This document shows, piece by piece, positions 8,310 through 16,221 of a DNA stretch of 45,062 nucleotides. The DNA comes from Curtobacterium pusillum (GTDB lineage: Bacteria > Actinomycetota > Actinomycetes > Actinomycetales > Microbacteriaceae): NCBI RefSeq assembly GCF_007673235.1, contig NZ_VDZH01000001.1, positions 1 to 45,062 of the forward strand. Reading direction: 5' to 3'. The stretch's first letter is position 1. Each line of letters starts with the position of its first letter. Both the position numbers and the translations under genes were made by a program. The notes beneath the pieces are model-generated. The model did no database searches. It saw only the letters and a program-made list of their open reading frames with translations, and had not been told where the DNA came from.

Positions 8310-8382
8310 GGCCCCATCGTATAGCGGCCTAGTACGTCGCCCTCTCACGGCGGTAACGCGGGTTCGAATCCCGCTGGGGTCA
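8310..8382 (+). tRNA. tRNA-Glu (CTC), second identical copy without encoded CCA
   Basis: All 73 bases match 8161-8233. The base after the discriminator is C followed by AC, so CCA is not encoded and must be added by the CCA-adding enzyme. This is a recent duplication or a copy kept identical by gene conversion. Confidence 0.97.
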
Positions 8383-8389
8383 CACCGAC

Positions 8390-8423
8390 ACGAAAGCCCT
8401 CCGGTCCGCCGGGGGGCTTTCGT
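8390..8423 (+). terminator. Terminator after the tRNA-Glu pair
   Basis: A hairpin with outer stem ACGAAAGCCC/GGGCTTTCGT (10 bp) and further inner G-C pairs, starting 7 nt after the second tRNA. It is a good intrinsic-type stem without a clear U-tract. Confidence 0.75.
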
Positions 8424-8434
8424 CGTTCCTCGGC

Positions 8435-8440
8435 TACCGT
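8435..8440 (+). promoter_or_regulatory. -10 box of the deoxyribosyltransferase-like gene (leaderless)
   Basis: TACCGT ends 6 nt before the ATG at 8447; no ribosome-binding site. Confidence 0.5.
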
Positions 8441-8446
8441 GGCCGC

Positions 8447-8860
8447 ATGAGCGACTTCTTCATCGCGGGGAGCTGGCGCAACCGGGATGCCGTCCTCCAG
8501 GTGGTGGGAGCACTCGAACGCACCGGAGCATCGACCTACAGCTTCGTCCGAACGCAGTACGACGACGACGCGTCTGCGTTCGCAGCGCCGGGCGGAGCGG
8601 ACGAGGCGGCACTCGACGACCCGGGGATCCGGGAGCTCTTCGCGCAGGACCTCGAGGCCCTCCGCGAGGCCGATCAGTTCGTCCTCGTACTCCCGGCCGG
8701 TGCCGCGGCGCACATCGAGGCAGGGATCGCGTTCGGCCTCGGGAAACGGTGCTTCGCGGTGGGCCCGGTGGACCGATCTGAGACCCTCTACCGGATCTTC
8801 GACGCGATGACGGCGGACGCTGCGGGGCTCGTCCGACACCTCGACGCCGCGGAGCGCTGA
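8447..8860 (+). CDS. Nucleoside 2-deoxyribosyltransferase-like protein
   Basis: 137 residues. It resembles the nucleoside 2-deoxyribosyltransferase/DUF4406-like fold: a Rossmann-like N-terminus (FFIAGSW), an acidic residue before a hydrophobic strand (EADQFVLVLP), and the motif AHIEAGIAFGLGK, in which Glu91 would be the catalytic nucleophile. Relatives exchange bases between deoxynucleosides or cleave nucleotides; the actual substrate is not inferable. It is monocistronic, with a predicted leaderless promoter directly downstream of the tRNA terminator, and convergent with the zinc-ribbon SDR gene. Confidence 0.75.
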   Translation: MSDFFIAGSWRNRDAVLQVVGALERTGASTYSFVRTQYDDDASAFAAPGGADEAALDDPGIRELFAQDLEALREADQFVLVLPAGAAAHIEAGIAFGLGKRCFAVGPVDRSETLYRIFDAMTADAAGLVRHLDAAER

Positions 8861-8867
8861 CGATCGG

Positions 8868-10334
8868 TCACCACGAGCTCGGCCGGTAGTCCTTCAGGAA
8901 CACCCCGAACAGGTCGTCGCCGGACTCGCCCCGGACGATCGGGTCGTACACGCGGGCGGCGCCGTCGACGAGGTTGAGCGGGGCGTGGAAGCCCTCTTCT
9001 GCCAGCCGGACCTTCGTCGGGTGCGGGCGTTCGTCGGTGATCCAGCCGGTGTCGACGCTCGTCATCAGGATGCGGTCCGTCTCGAACATCTCCTGGGCGC
9101 TCGTGCGGGTGAGCATGTTCACGGCGGCCTTCGCCATGTTCGTGTGGGGGTGCCCCGGTCCCTTGTACGCCCGGCCGAACACCCCCTCCATGGCACTGAC
9201 GTTCACCACGTACGTCCGGTCCGCAGGGCTGGCCGCCAGTGCGGGCCGGAGCTTGGAGATGAGGATGAACGGCGCCGTGGTGTTGGCCAGCTGGACCTCG
9301 AGCATCTCGAGGGGGTCGACCTCGTCGACGTGCTGCGTCCAGGAGTTCACGTCGTGCAGGTCCGGGACGAGACCGCCGGCGTCGATGGCGGTGCCCGTGG
9401 CGAGGCGTTCGAGCGAGCTCGACCCCGGAGCCATTGCCAGCTCGGTGAGTTCGTCGGCCCGGGCGGCGGCCGCGGCCAGGATCGGGTGCGCCGAGACCGA
9501 GCGGGCGAGCGCCTGCGGGTGCTGGTCGTTCGTGTGGCCGAAGGTCACGAGCTCGGGCAGTGGTCCGTCCGGCAGCGGCGCGAGTTCGGCGTCGACGAGG
9601 GGCTGGTACGCGCCGGTCGACCGGCGCACGGTCTGGGTGGCGTTGTTGATCAGGATGTCGAGCGGGCCGGCCGCGGCGACGTCGTCGGCGAGACCGATGA
9701 CCTGAGCGGGGTCGCGCAGGTCGATGCCGACGACCTTGAGGCGCGAGATCCACTCGGCGGAGTCGGGGAGGCTCGTGAACCGGCGGACCGCGTCGCGCGG
9801 GAACCGCGTGGTGATGGTGGTGTGCGCACCGTCCCGCAGGAGCCGGAGCGCGATGTACATGCCGATCTTCGCGCGTCCGCCGGTGAGCAGGGCGCGCTTG
9901 CCGGTCAGGTCGGTCCGGGCGTCGCGCTTGGCGTGGCTCATCGCCGCGCACGAGGGGCAGAGCTGGTGGTAGAAGGCATCGACGACCGTGTACTGCTGCT
10001 TGCACATGTAGCACGGGCGCGACTTGAGCAGGGTGCCTGCGGTCGACGCCGTGGTCGAGGAGCTGATCGGGACCCCGCGGGTCTCGTCGTCGATCCGGTC
10101 GGCGGCCCCGGTGGCGGTGGAGGCGATCACCCGGCGGTCGGCTTCGGCGATGACCGCCCGCTTCTCGAGTCGGTGTGCTCGCTTGACCGCCTTGAACATC
10201 TTCGCCGTCGCCTGGCGGACCCGCACGAAGTCGGGGTGCGTCTCGTCGATGGACGGCATCTGCTCGAGGACCCGGAGCGTGACGATCAGGTCCTCGGGGA
10301 GGATGCCGCTGGGTCCAGGGGTCTCGGAGATCAC
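8868..10334 (-). CDS. SDR-family oxidoreductase with N-terminal zinc ribbon
   Basis: 488 residues, about twice the length of a classical short-chain dehydrogenase. Residues 1-100 are charged and probably helical. A four-cysteine zinc-ribbon-like element follows (C108-x2-C111 and C126-x2-C129), then a Rossmann domain with TGGRAKIG at 151-158 and an NNAT motif near 230. The SDR catalytic region is unusual: Ser380 and Lys402 can be placed, but the position four before the lysine, normally Tyr, is Thr398. The protein may bind NAD(P) without classical SDR chemistry. GTG 10334 was chosen because it starts 17 nt after the aldolase stop. It is the last gene of the four-gene operon. Confidence 0.82.
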   Translation of the reverse strand: MISETPGPSGILPEDLIVTLRVLEQMPSIDETHPDFVRVRQATAKMFKAVKRAHRLEKRAVIAEADRRVIASTATGAADRIDDETRGVPISSSTTASTAGTLLKSRPCYMCKQQYTVVDAFYHQLCPSCAAMSHAKRDARTDLTGKRALLTGGRAKIGMYIALRLLRDGAHTTITTRFPRDAVRRFTSLPDSAEWISRLKVVGIDLRDPAQVIGLADDVAAAGPLDILINNATQTVRRSTGAYQPLVDAELAPLPDGPLPELVTFGHTNDQHPQALARSVSAHPILAAAAARADELTELAMAPGSSSLERLATGTAIDAGGLVPDLHDVNSWTQHVDEVDPLEMLEVQLANTTAPFILISKLRPALAASPADRTYVVNVSAMEGVFGRAYKGPGHPHTNMAKAAVNMLTRTSAQEMFETDRILMTSVDTGWITDERPHPTKVRLAEEGFHAPLNLVDGAARVYDPIVRGESGDDLFGVFLKDYRPSSW

Positions 10335-10351
10335 ACGAGATTCTACGTGCG

Positions 10352-11425
10352 TCAGACCGCGTCGAGCTCCCGCGTCAGTGCGGCCACGAAGTCGTCGATG
10401 TCCTGCTCCGACGTGTCGTACGCGCACATCCACCGCACCTCGTTGCGGCTGGCGTCCCAGTCGTAGAACCGGAAGTGCTTGCGCAGGCGTTCGGCCACCC
10501 CCGCGGGCAGCGTCGCGAACACCCCGTTGGCCTGGGTCTCCTGGCTGAACCCGACGCCCTGGATGCTGCCGTCCGCGATCCCGGCCTCGAGTGCACCGCG
10601 CAGTCGTGTGGCCATCGCGTTGGCGTGGCCCGCAGACCGGAGGTACAGGTCGTCGGTGAGCAGCGCGATGAGCTGCGCTGAGACGAACCGCATCTTCGAC
10701 GAGAGCTGCATGTTCATCTTCCGGAGGTAGTGCAGGCCCTCGGACGCCGCCGGGTTCAGCACGACGATCGCCTCGCCGTAGAGCATCCCGTTCTTCGTGC
10801 CCCCGAAGCTCAGCACGTCGACGCCGGCGTCGGTCGTGAAGTCGCGGAGGGGAAGGCCCAGGGTCGCCGCGGCGTTCGAGATGCGGGCGCCGTCCATGTG
10901 CAGCGTCATGCCGAGCGCGTGGACGTGGTCGGCGATCGCGCGGATCTCCTCCACGGTGTACGCGGTGCCGAGCTCGGTGGTCTGGGTGATCGACACGACG
11001 AGCGGCTGGGCACGGTGCTCGTCACCCCAGCCCCAGGCCTCCTTGTCGATGAGCTCGGGGGTGAGCTTGCCGTCGGGTGTCTCGACGGGCAGGAGCTTGA
11101 TCCCACCGATGCGCTCGGGTGCGCCGGCCTCGTCCGTGTGGATGTGCGCGGTCGTGGTGCAGACGACGGCACCCCAGCGGGGGAGCATCGACTGCAGGCC
11201 CACGACGTTCGCGCCCGTGCCGTTGAACACCGGGAAGGCTTCGGCCTGCGGACCGAAGTGCTCCTGGACCACCTCGCGCAGCCGTGCCGTGTAGACGTCC
11301 TCGCCGTACGCGATCTGGTGGCCGTCGTTGGCCGCGGCGATCGCGTCGAGGATCTCGGGGTGGACGCCGGCGTAGTTGTCGGAGGCGAAGCCCCGCAGGT
11401 CCAGGTCGTGGAGTCGAAGGGTCAC
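10352..11425 (-). CDS. ltaE: Threonine aldolase family protein, PLP-dependent
   Basis: 357 residues, fold-type I PLP enzyme of the low-specificity threonine aldolase/beta-eliminating lyase family, which cleaves threonine or related beta-hydroxy amino acids to glycine and an aldehyde. The PLP-binding Lys211 lies in SFGGTKNG, Asp178 in HMDGAR contacts the pyridine nitrogen, and FNGTGAN (68-74) is the phosphate loop. It starts with GTG 4 nt after the SDR stop, in a tight operon with the DUF6421-like gene and two SDR genes. That context suggests a role in a particular pathway rather than general threonine breakdown. Confidence 0.88.
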   Translation of the reverse strand: MTLRLHDLDLRGFASDNYAGVHPEILDAIAAANDGHQIAYGEDVYTARLREVVQEHFGPQAEAFPVFNGTGANVVGLQSMLPRWGAVVCTTTAHIHTDEAGAPERIGGIKLLPVETPDGKLTPELIDKEAWGWGDEHRAQPLVVSITQTTELGTAYTVEEIRAIADHVHALGMTLHMDGARISNAAATLGLPLRDFTTDAGVDVLSFGGTKNGMLYGEAIVVLNPAASEGLHYLRKMNMQLSSKMRFVSAQLIALLTDDLYLRSAGHANAMATRLRGALEAGIADGSIQGVGFSQETQANGVFATLPAGVAERLRKHFRFYDWDASRNEVRWMCAYDTSEQDIDDFVAALTRELDAV

Positions 11426-11429
11426 GGAT

Positions 11430-12101
11430 TCATCCTAGGGAGGGTGGGGAGAGGGGGATGCGGGCGCCGTTCACGTCCGCCGGTGACGCCGACCAGAGCC
11501 GGACGACCTCGTCGGCGAGGCGGTCCTCGAGGCCGGCCAGGGACCGGACGACGAACACCGTGGCGGCGGCGTTCGGTGCGTCCTTCCGGAACCCCTGGGC
11601 GACGGCGCGCACCCAGGCGTCGCCCGCGGCCTTCGCGGCGGCGTAGTTGGCGGCCCCTGCGGTGGGGGAATCGACGGCGGTGGACGACACGAAGGCGAGC
11701 CGGCCGGCCGGGGACGCCACGAGGTCGTCGACGAACACCCGCGTGGTGTTCCGGAGCGTGCGGAACGCCCGGTCGAAGAACGCCCAGTCGTCGTCGGACT
11801 GCCCCGCGATGTCGCCCCCGCCGCGCCAGCCACCGACCAGGTGGACCAGGCCGTCGATGCGGCCGGACTCGGCGTGGACGGCCGCCGCCAGCGCGGTGAC
11901 CGCACCGAGGTCCGAGAGGTCGCACGTGTGGGTGGTGACGCCCGGGACGGACGCCTGCAGTGCCTCCAGGGCGTCGGGTCTGGTGCCGACCGCGACGACG
12001 GCCGCACCGGCGGCGGTGAGTGCGCGCGCGACCGCTGCGCCGCTGGCGCTGGTCGCACCGGCGACCAGCACCAGGCGGCCGGCGAGGGAACCACCGGTCA
12101 C
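11430..12101 (-). CDS. Short-chain dehydrogenase/reductase
   Basis: 223 residues, a classical-size SDR. The dinucleotide-binding loop reads AGATSASGAAV (14-24), and the active site shows Ser139/140 and the YxxxK pair Tyr153/Lys157. It should therefore be an NAD(P)-dependent oxidoreductase of unknown substrate. The GTG start overlaps the stop of the DUF6421-like gene by 4 bp (GTGA), and the threonine aldolase starts 4 nt downstream. Confidence 0.85.
   Translation of the reverse strand: MTGGSLAGRLVLVAGATSASGAAVARALTAAGAAVVAVGTRPDALEALQASVPGVTTHTCDLSDLGAVTALAAAVHAESGRIDGLVHLVGGWRGGGDIAGQSDDDWAFFDRAFRTLRNTTRVFVDDLVASPAGRLAFVSSTAVDSPTAGAANYAAAKAAGDAWVRAVAQGFRKDAPNAAATVFVVRSLAGLEDRLADEVVRLWSASPADVNGARIPLSPPSLG
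11432..11437 (-). promoter_or_regulatory. Possible internal -10 box before the threonine aldolase
   Basis: TAGGAT ends 6 nt before the GTG at 11425, the same spacing as the leaderless promoters. It overlaps the 3' end of the SDR gene and could give an internal leaderless transcript, or be chance. Confidence 0.3.
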
Positions 12102-13555
12102 GCGGCGACGTCCTCGACGGACGAGGCCCCGGTGATGCCGGCCGTCGACGCGATCACCGTCGCCATCTTCTTGTTGAGCGCCTCGTAGAACATCGAGAGC
12201 GGGAACTCGTCGTCGAGCACCGCGTCGGTGTAGCCCTTCGGTGGGCCCGCGAGTGTCTCGGCGGGGAGACCGCGCGCCCAGGCGGAGGCCGGGTGCGGCG
12301 TGAGCGTCCGGGTGAGCATCTCGTACGCGGCGAGCCAGTGCGCCGACTTCGGCCGGTCGATGGAACGCCAGTACAGCTCGTTGATCTCGTCGCTGAGGGC
12401 GATGATGACGTCCGGGACGGCCTGCCAGTCGATCGTGAGCCGCGTGTCCGTCCAGTGCAGGACGTCGTGCTGGTGCATCCACGCGAACAGGAGCTGGCCG
12501 CCGAGCCCGTCGTAGTTCCGAACGCGGCTGCCCGTGATCGCGAACCGGAAGATCCGGTCGAAGACGACGGCGTACTGCACCAGCCGTGCGTGGTCACGGA
12601 TCGCGCGATCTGCGTCGGACAGTTCGTCGTCCGGCCGCGACGACAGTTCCCGTTCCAGACGCACCGATTCGCGGAATGCGGTCAGATCGCAACGCAGTTC
12701 TTCGAGCGAGTAGAGGAAGAACGGCATCCGCTGCTTGATCATGAACGGGTCGAACGGCAGGTCACCGCGCATGTGGGAACGGTCGTGGATGATGTCCCAC
12801 ATCACGAACACCCGCTCGGTCAGTTCTTGGTCGTCGAGCATTGCCGCAGCGTCGTCGGGGAGGTCCAGTTTGGTGATCTCCGCGGCGGCGCGGACGACCC
12901 GGCGGTAGCGCGCGGCTTCGCGGTCCTGGAAGATCGCGCCCCACGTGAACGTCGGGATCTCGCGCATCGCGACCGTCTCCGGGAACAACACGGCGGAGTT
13001 GGTGTCGTACCCCGGCGTGAAGTCGACGAACCGCAGAGCGACGAACAGTTTGTTGCCGTAGTCGCCGGCCTCGAGTTCGGCGATGAAGTCCGGCCAGATC
13101 ACCTCGACCAGGACGGCCTCGATCAATCTCGAGGAACTGCCGTTCTGCGTGTACATCGGGAACACGACCAGGTGTCCGAGTCCGTCGACACGGTGCTGCT
13201 GGGGCTGGAATGCATTGAGGGAATCGAGGAAGTCGGGAATGCCGAACCCCTCGTCGGCCCACCGTCGGAAATCGTTTTGGACCGCCTCCAGGAACGACGC
13301 GTCGTGCGGGAAGAAGGCGGCCAGTTCGGCGATGGCCGGGAGGATCGTGGCCAGGTGCGCGGTCGCGGTCGCGTGGTCCGACTGGTCGGGGACCGAGCCG
13401 TCCTCCGTCTGCAGCGCACGGAACGACACGACGGCGGCCTTCAGCCGCAGCCATGCGGGGTGCGCGGCGAGCGCACGGACGGTCGGGTTGTCCTCGACGA
13501 CCTCGGGTTCTCCGACGATGGCGTCCTGCGAGAACCTCTGGACGAACTGCGACAT
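12098..13555 (-). CDS. Uncharacterised protein, DUF6421-like
   Basis: 485 residues, soluble. I recognise it only as a conserved actinobacterial family, probably DUF6421. The most conserved-looking stretch is MWDIIHDRSH followed by RGDLPFD and then MPFFLYSLEELRCDL, about residues 251-285. It is rich in His, Asp and Glu and could bind a metal. There is also a C-terminal LLFAWMHQHDVLHW segment. No known catalytic signature is assigned. It has a good ribosome-binding site (GGGAGG) and is the first gene of a four-gene operon with two SDRs and a threonine aldolase, so a redox or amino-alcohol pathway is plausible but unproven. Confidence 0.72.
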   Translation of the reverse strand: MSQFVQRFSQDAIVGEPEVVEDNPTVRALAAHPAWLRLKAAVVSFRALQTEDGSVPDQSDHATATAHLATILPAIAELAAFFPHDASFLEAVQNDFRRWADEGFGIPDFLDSLNAFQPQQHRVDGLGHLVVFPMYTQNGSSSRLIEAVLVEVIWPDFIAELEAGDYGNKLFVALRFVDFTPGYDTNSAVLFPETVAMREIPTFTWGAIFQDREAARYRRVVRAAAEITKLDLPDDAAAMLDDQELTERVFVMWDIIHDRSHMRGDLPFDPFMIKQRMPFFLYSLEELRCDLTAFRESVRLERELSSRPDDELSDADRAIRDHARLVQYAVVFDRIFRFAITGSRVRNYDGLGGQLLFAWMHQHDVLHWTDTRLTIDWQAVPDVIIALSDEINELYWRSIDRPKSAHWLAAYEMLTRTLTPHPASAWARGLPAETLAGPPKGYTDAVLDDEFPLSMFYEALNKKMATVIASTAGITGASSVEDVAA

Positions 13556-13586
13556 GTCGAACCTCCCGTCGTTGGGTTTCCCCCGA

Positions 13587-13592
13587 GCCTAG
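13587..13592 (-). promoter_or_regulatory. -10 box of the DUF6421-like operon
   Basis: TAGGCT on the minus strand lies 31 nt before the ATG at 13555. It gives a short leader that includes the GGGAGG ribosome-binding site. No clear -35 was seen. Confidence 0.4.
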
Positions 13593-13699
13593 GGAAGATC
13601 GGCGGACGCATTCTTGCCCGTTTCCGGCGAAGTCGTGCGTGCATGTCGGTTCTACGCGCCGCCTGGAGCGCGCCGCGCAAGAAAGCGTTGCTGCGAGCG

Positions 13700-14707
13700 T
13701 CAGTCGGACGTGCGCGGGGCGTTCGAGGCCTTCGTCCGGGCGTCGTCACGGCGGACCCGGACGACGCTGGCGACGGTCGAGACGGCCATCGCGCCGACGA
13801 TCACCAAGAGGGACACCGTCGTGCTGATCTCCGGCGCCCACTCGATGTGCTCGCCACCGTTCAGGAACGGCAACTCATTGGCGTGCAGCGCGTGCAGGAC
13901 GAGCTTGACGCCGATGAAGGCGAGGATGAACGCGATGCCGTACTTCAGGTAGACGAGCCGCTCGAGCAGACCCCCGAGCAGGAAGTACAGCTGCCGCAGG
14001 CCCATCAGGGCGAAGACGTTCGCGGTGAAGACGATGAACGCGCTCTCGGTGATGCCGAAGATCGCGGGGATCGAGTCGAGCGCGAAGAGCAGGTCGGTCG
14101 TGCCGATGGCGATGAGGACGACCAGCAGCGGCGTGAAGTGCCGCACGCCGTCCTCGGTGGTCCGGAACTTCATCCCGTCGAAGGTGTCGGTGATCCGGAC
14201 CCGGCGGCGCAGCACGCGGACGATGAAGCTGTCCTTATCGTCGTCCTCGTCTTCACCACGCAGCTGCTGGATCGCGGTCCACACCAGCCACGCGCCGAAG
14301 ATGTAGAAGATCCAGGAGAAGTCCTCGATGAGCTGCGCGCCCACCAGGATGAAGATCCCGCGCAGCACGAGCGCGATGATGATGCCCAGCATGAGGACCT
14401 CTTGCTGGATCGTCTTCGGCACGGAGAAGCGCGCCATCAGGATGACGAAGACGAAGAGGTTGTCGATGCTCAGGCTGTACTCGGTCAGCCAGCCCGCCAG
14501 GAACTGCCCGGCCGGCTCGGTCCCGGCGAACACCAGCATCGCGACGGCGAACACCAGCGCCAGACCCACGTATATGCCGACCCAGACCGCCGACTCCCGC
14601 AGCGTCGGCACGTGCGGGCGCCGGGCCACGATGAGGAGGTCGGCGAGCAGGATCAGAACGAGCGCGATGATCGAGCCGACTTCGAACACGAGCGGGAGCT
14701 CGGGCAT
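13700..14707 (-). CDS. TerC-family membrane protein (first of two)
   Basis: 335 residues, about nine hydrophobic segments. TerC/Alx-type proteins export Mn2+ or load metal onto extracytoplasmic proteins. Family hallmarks present are PHVPTLRESAVW near the start, SLSIDNLFVFVILM, FALDSIPAIFGIT and ANVFALMGLRQLYFLL. ATG 14707 is preferred over the ATG at 14758 because an AGGAG ribosome-binding site precedes it at the right distance. It is paralogous to the TerC gene at 38380-39405, but no riboswitch is seen in front of this copy. Confidence 0.92.
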   Translation of the reverse strand: MPELPLVFEVGSIIALVLILLADLLIVARRPHVPTLRESAVWVGIYVGLALVFAVAMLVFAGTEPAGQFLAGWLTEYSLSIDNLFVFVILMARFSVPKTIQQEVLMLGIIIALVLRGIFILVGAQLIEDFSWIFYIFGAWLVWTAIQQLRGEDEDDDKDSFIVRVLRRRVRITDTFDGMKFRTTEDGVRHFTPLLVVLIAIGTTDLLFALDSIPAIFGITESAFIVFTANVFALMGLRQLYFLLGGLLERLVYLKYGIAFILAFIGVKLVLHALHANELPFLNGGEHIEWAPEISTTVSLLVIVGAMAVSTVASVVRVRRDDARTKASNAPRTSD

Positions 14708-14818
14708 GCGGAGCACTCCTAGGGGCAGGGGAGGGACGGACGGCCGGAGGGTCGCCATCGTTCCAGTCTCCCGGAAAGTCCGGGCCGCTGTGACCGCGCG
14801 CTCTGTCAGGCTTGCTCC

Positions 14819-15226
14819 GTGACCAGTGTCGTGCAGCTCATCCGCTCCACCGCCCTCAGCGACGTCGCCGAGTACGCCTACGCCGCGACCGCCCCCGCCG
14901 ATGCGCGACTGGTGTTCCTCGCCGGCGCCTGCCCCCTCGACGCCGACGGGGCGACCGTGGCGGTCGGGGACGTCCGCGGGCAGGCCACCCAGTGCGTGGA
15001 AAACCTCCGGACGGCGCTCGCTGCTGCCGGAGCCGGAATCGAGGACCTCGTGCAGACCCGCGTGCTCGTCGCGTCGTCACGCCAGGCGGACCTCGTCGCA
15101 GCGTGGGAGGTCGTGCGCGCCGCGATGGGGGACCACGACGTCCCGAGCACACTGCTCGGTGTGACCGTCCTGGGCTACGACGACCAGCTCGTCGAGCTCG
15201 AGGGCACCGCAGCGGTCGTTGACTGA
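14819..15226 (+). CDS. RidA-family protein
   Basis: 135 residues, Rid (YjgF/YER057c/UK114) family. Members hydrolyse reactive enamine or imine intermediates from PLP enzymes, or are specialised relatives with other roles. Family features are the FLAGACPLDADG strand-turn, the RGQATQCVENLRTAL helix and the VQTRVLVAS strand. The usual catalytic arginine near residue 105 is not clear: the C-terminal strand reads STLLGVTVLGYDDQLVELE with Thr-Leu before the hydrophobics. It may thus be a non-RidA subfamily. The GTG start has no good ribosome-binding site, and a weak CAGGCT box lies 6 nt upstream. Confidence 0.82.
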   Translation: MTSVVQLIRSTALSDVAEYAYAATAPADARLVFLAGACPLDADGATVAVGDVRGQATQCVENLRTALAAAGAGIEDLVQTRVLVASSRQADLVAAWEVVRAAMGDHDVPSTLLGVTVLGYDDQLVELEGTAAVVD

Positions 15227-15276
15227 CCGATCGACGGCACGGTGCACCGTCGCGGTACGCTGACGGGGTCGTCAGA

Positions 15277-15333
15277 CCCGGCAGTGGGGCCTGCCGGACC
15301 CAACCGCGGACAGCCGCCAACGGTCCCTATCCC
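15277..15333 (+). promoter_or_regulatory. Probable fluoride (crcB-motif) riboswitch
   Basis: Upstream of two crcB genes the RNA can fold into the fluoride-aptamer topology. Stem 1 is CCGGCA/TGCCGG around a loop GTGGGGC, then AACCGC, then a short stem 2 GCGG/CCGC, then GGTCCC, which can pair back to GGGGCC of loop 1 as the pseudoknot, ending CCTAT. The conserved AACCGC and the pseudoknot fit well. The usual GAUG and UGAUG elements are degenerate (AGUG, CAAC), so this is probable rather than certain. About 50 nt of expression platform lead to the crcB ribosome-binding site. Confidence 0.55.
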
Positions 15334-15385
15334 GAGAACACCGCACGCGCGGAGACGATCCGGCGTGCTCGGCGATAGGAGCACC

Positions 15386-15850
15386 GTGCCCGGCGAACGC
15401 CCACCCCACCTCCGCTGGTCGATGCTCGGCCTCGTCGCGCTCGGCGGCGCGATCGGCACCGCCGTCCGTGCGCTCCTCGCCGAGGCGTTCCCCGCGCACG
15501 ACGGGATCAGCTGGACGATCCTGGCGATCAACGTCGTCGGGGCGTTCTGCCTCGGACTCCTGCTCGAGGCGCTCGCCCACCGTGGCCCCGACGTCGGTCG
15601 GCGTCGCACGTTCCGGCTCGTCGTCGGCACCGGCGTCCTGGGTGGGTTCACGACCTACAGCACGCTCGCGGACGACACGGCGCAGCTCCTCGACGCGGGG
15701 CACTGGACGGCGGGTGGCGGGTACGCCCTGCTCACCGTCGTGCTCGGGCTGCTCGCCGTCGGCGCGGGCGTCCTGCTCGCCGGGGCCGTCCGTCCGAAGC
15801 GGGCCGTCCGTCCGAAGCGGGCCGTCCGCTCGAAGGGGGGCGCACAGTGA
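15386..15850 (+). CDS. crcB: CrcB/Fluc fluoride channel subunit 1
   Basis: 154 residues, four transmembrane helices. Fluc channels export fluoride as dual-topology dimers. Recognisable are GGAIGTAVRALL, the INVVGAFCLG helix with its channel Asn, and GGFTTYSTL, which lines the fluoride and central Na+ sites. GTG 15386 has an ATAGGAG ribosome-binding site. The C-terminal tail is basic and built from an 18-nt tandem repeat (residues about AVRPKR repeated). The stop overlaps the second crcB start by 4 bp, which suggests a heterodimer. Confidence 0.92.
   Translation: MPGERPPHLRWSMLGLVALGGAIGTAVRALLAEAFPAHDGISWTILAINVVGAFCLGLLLEALAHRGPDVGRRRTFRLVVGTGVLGGFTTYSTLADDTAQLLDAGHWTAGGGYALLTVVLGLLAVGAGVLLAGAVRPKRAVRPKRAVRSKGGAQ
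15785..15836 (+). repeat. 18-nt tandem repeat in the crcB1 tail
   Basis: GCCGTCCGTCCGAAGCGG is present about 2.7 times; it is in frame and encodes a repeated AVRPKR-like basic tail. The last unit has diverged (CGCTCG). Confidence 0.8.
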
Positions 15851-16221
15851 ACGCCGTCGAACTGGTGCTCGTCGCGGTCGGCGGGGGAGTCGGTGCCGCG
15901 CTCCGGTTCCTGCTCGACGGCCTCGTCAAGGCCCGGGTGACCGGCTTCCCGCTCGGCACCCTCGTCATCAACGTCTCCGGATCCCTCGTCCTCGGGCTCC
16001 TCACCGGCCTCGGGCAGGCGGGAACGATCCCGCTCCAGTCGGTCGCCGTGCTGGGAACGGGCATGATGGGTGGGTACACGACGTTCTCGACGGCGAGTGT
16101 CGAGACCGTGCAGCTCCTCCGATCCGGCAAGCCCCGGCTCGCCGTCCTGAACGGCCTCGGGATGCTCGTCGTCTCGGTCGGCGCAGCCGCGCTCGGCCTC
16201 TGGCTCGGAAGGAACACATGA
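15847..16221 (+). CDS. crcB: CrcB/Fluc fluoride channel subunit 2
   Basis: 124 residues, four transmembrane helices. It is the partner of the upstream CrcB. Motifs are GGVGAALRFLLDG, GTLVINVSGSLVLG with the channel Asn, and MMGGYTTFSTAS with the Phe-box region. The GTG start overlaps the crcB1 stop (GTGA), and its own stop overlaps the histidine phosphatase start (ATGA), so three proteins are translationally coupled. Two tandem crcB genes are typical of Gram-positive bacteria, where the two products form an oriented heterodimer. Confidence 0.93.
   Translation: MNAVELVLVAVGGGVGAALRFLLDGLVKARVTGFPLGTLVINVSGSLVLGLLTGLGQAGTIPLQSVAVLGTGMMGGYTTFSTASVETVQLLRSGKPRLAVLNGLGMLVVSVGAAALGLWLGRNT

Noticed and set aside
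12020..14722. A 900-codon open frame on the plus strand across the DUF6421-like and terC genes
   Set aside because: It is antisense to two well-supported genes and its translation is a low-complexity Arg/Gly/Asp/Val-rich shadow typical of GC-rich DNA.
14708..14818. A second manganese riboswitch upstream of the first terC gene
   Set aside because: The GGGGAGTA and AGACCTT-type strands are absent; only a Shine-Dalgarno sequence and a short CCCGGA/TCCGGG hairpin are seen.
15785..15836. Frameshift or assembly error in the crcB1 tail repeat
   Set aside because: The repeat unit is 18 nt and stays in frame, and the 4-bp overlap with crcB2 is intact.
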